Shown piece after piece: positions 5,965 through 6,306 of a DNA stretch of 6,306 nucleotides. The stretch comes from Clostridiales bacterium. GTDB taxonomy: Bacteria; Bacillota; Clostridia; Oscillospirales; Acutalibacteraceae. Position 1 is the first letter of the stretch. Every line of letters starts with the position of its first letter. The stretch is taken from positions 1 through 6,306 of the forward strand of contig JAJBVC010000028.1 in the NCBI GenBank assembly GCA_020860025.1. The letters are read 5' to 3'. Both the position numbers and the translations under genes were made by a program. The notes beneath the pieces were generated by a model. It saw only the letters and a program-made list of their open reading frames with translations, searched no databases and was not told where the DNA came from.

Positions 5965-6041
5965 ATTGTTGAATTTTTGGTAAATTGGTTAATATTTTAT
6001 AAAATGTTTTAACATTTTTTGAATGTATAATTACAAATGTT

Positions 6042-6306
6042 TTACCACTCTTTGCCCATTTTTTCACAGCTTTCGACAAAATCAATAAATTGCTTTGCGC
6101 ATCTCGGCGAACGGCCGCCTCTTCTTGTTGCCCATTGCTCTGCTTTAAAGCAAAGATGCTCCTCGTCAATATTGCCGAGATTTCTGTCATTGGCAATTTT
6201 TTTAACGATGTCAAGAAATTCAAATTTATCCGGGTTAAGAAATGTAATCGTTAATCCAAAACGGTCGGACAGGCTAAGTTGTTGATGCTTCGTATCTCCC
6301 CTGTTT
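6042..6306 (-). CDS. DUF815-type AAA ATPase, 3' end only (gene cut by window edge)
   Basis: The minus strand carries an open frame from the window edge to TAA at 6044-6042, with 87 residues visible (first complete codon at 6305-6303). The segment LSLSDRFGLTITFLNPDKFE (visible residues 10-29), the following FLDIVKKIA, and RRGGRSPRCAKQFIDFVE match the C-terminal lid region of the DUF815 family of AAA-type ATP-binding proteins. There the LSLSDRFG motif, placed near the sensor-2/arginine area, is strongly conserved. The Walker A and B motifs lie outside the window. The family is widespread in Firmicutes and its exact cellular role is not established. The gene precedes the regulator-kinase-protease unit on the same strand by 120 nt. 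A separate promoter in that gap suggests the two can be expressed independently. Because no start codon is inside the window, this gene is easily missed; a 93-residue frame overlapping it (5942-6223) is a shadow. Confidence 0.85.
   Translation of the reverse strand, partial: NRGDTKHQQLSLSDRFGLTITFLNPDKFEFLDIVKKIANDRNLGNIDEEHLCFKAEQWATRRGGRSPRCAKQFIDFVESCEKMGKEW

Larger units (their letters stand above)
5922..6041. other. AT-rich spacer between ATPase gene and regulator gene
   Basis: This 120-nt gap holds the ribosome binding site, the candidate extended -10 and the palindrome described separately. Upstream of these is a weak AT-only inverted repeat, AAAATGTT (6001-6008) with AACATTTT (6011-6018), which has only a 2-nt spacer. 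It has no GC core, so it is at best a poor terminator for the ATPase gene, and some read-through into the regulator operon is plausible. Confidence 0.55.

Noticed and set aside
5942..6223. 93-residue minus-strand frame upstream of the regulator
   Set aside because: It is a shifted reading of the DUF815 ATPase 3' end; the frame ending at 6042 carries the recognisable LSLSDRFG and GGRSPR motifs instead.
1..6306. CRISPR arrays, insertion sequences, phage genes or defence systems
   Set aside because: No regularly spaced repeats, transposase, integrase or known defence motifs are visible on either strand.

Overview
The window looks like a chromosomal segment of an AT-rich Gram-positive anaerobe, most likely a member of Clostridia (Ruminococcus/Oscillospiraceae-like). 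This is inferred from strong AAGGAG-type ribosome binding sites, AT-rich intergenic DNA, a stand-alone clostridial-type LUD protein, and a sporadic Cys/His protein typical of that kind of genome. No taxonomic marker such as rRNA is present, so this is inference.

Layout, left to right. Positions 1-648 (+) encode a LUD-domain (lactate-utilisation, LutC/YkgG-like) protein with a cysteine-rich C-terminus; its true start may lie at or before the window edge. Positions 751-1776 (+) encode a 341-residue protein I do not recognise as a whole. It contains an Ada-like H-x3-C ... C-x2-C putative zinc site, and it is visibly AT-richer than its neighbours. Positions 1777-2011 form a gene-free convergent intergenic stretch packed with inverted repeats, including a probable bidirectional terminator.

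The rest of the window is on the minus strand and reads right to left. First comes the 3' end of a DUF815-type AAA ATPase gene (6042-6306, cut by the window edge). Next is an AT-rich spacer with a candidate extended -10 promoter overlapped by a near-perfect palindrome. Then follow three tightly packed genes: an OmpR/PhoB-family response regulator (5226-5921), a membrane sensor histidine kinase (3691-5220), and a membrane-anchored HtrA/DegP-like serine protease with a PDZ domain (2012-3691). The regulator and kinase genes are separated by 5 nt. The kinase stop and protease start overlap by one base (TAATG).

The three-gene minus-strand unit is best read as an envelope or secretion-stress module. 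The kinase senses something outside the membrane and phosphorylates the regulator, and the regulator probably controls transcription that includes its own operon and the quality-control protease. This parallels the known association of CssRS, CiaRH and WalRK systems with HtrA proteases in Firmicutes, but orthology to any one of them cannot be established from sequence alone. The most unusual items are the long cytosolic Q/N/Y-rich tail of the protease, the palindrome sitting on the operon promoter, and the uncharacterised Ada-like zinc-site protein.
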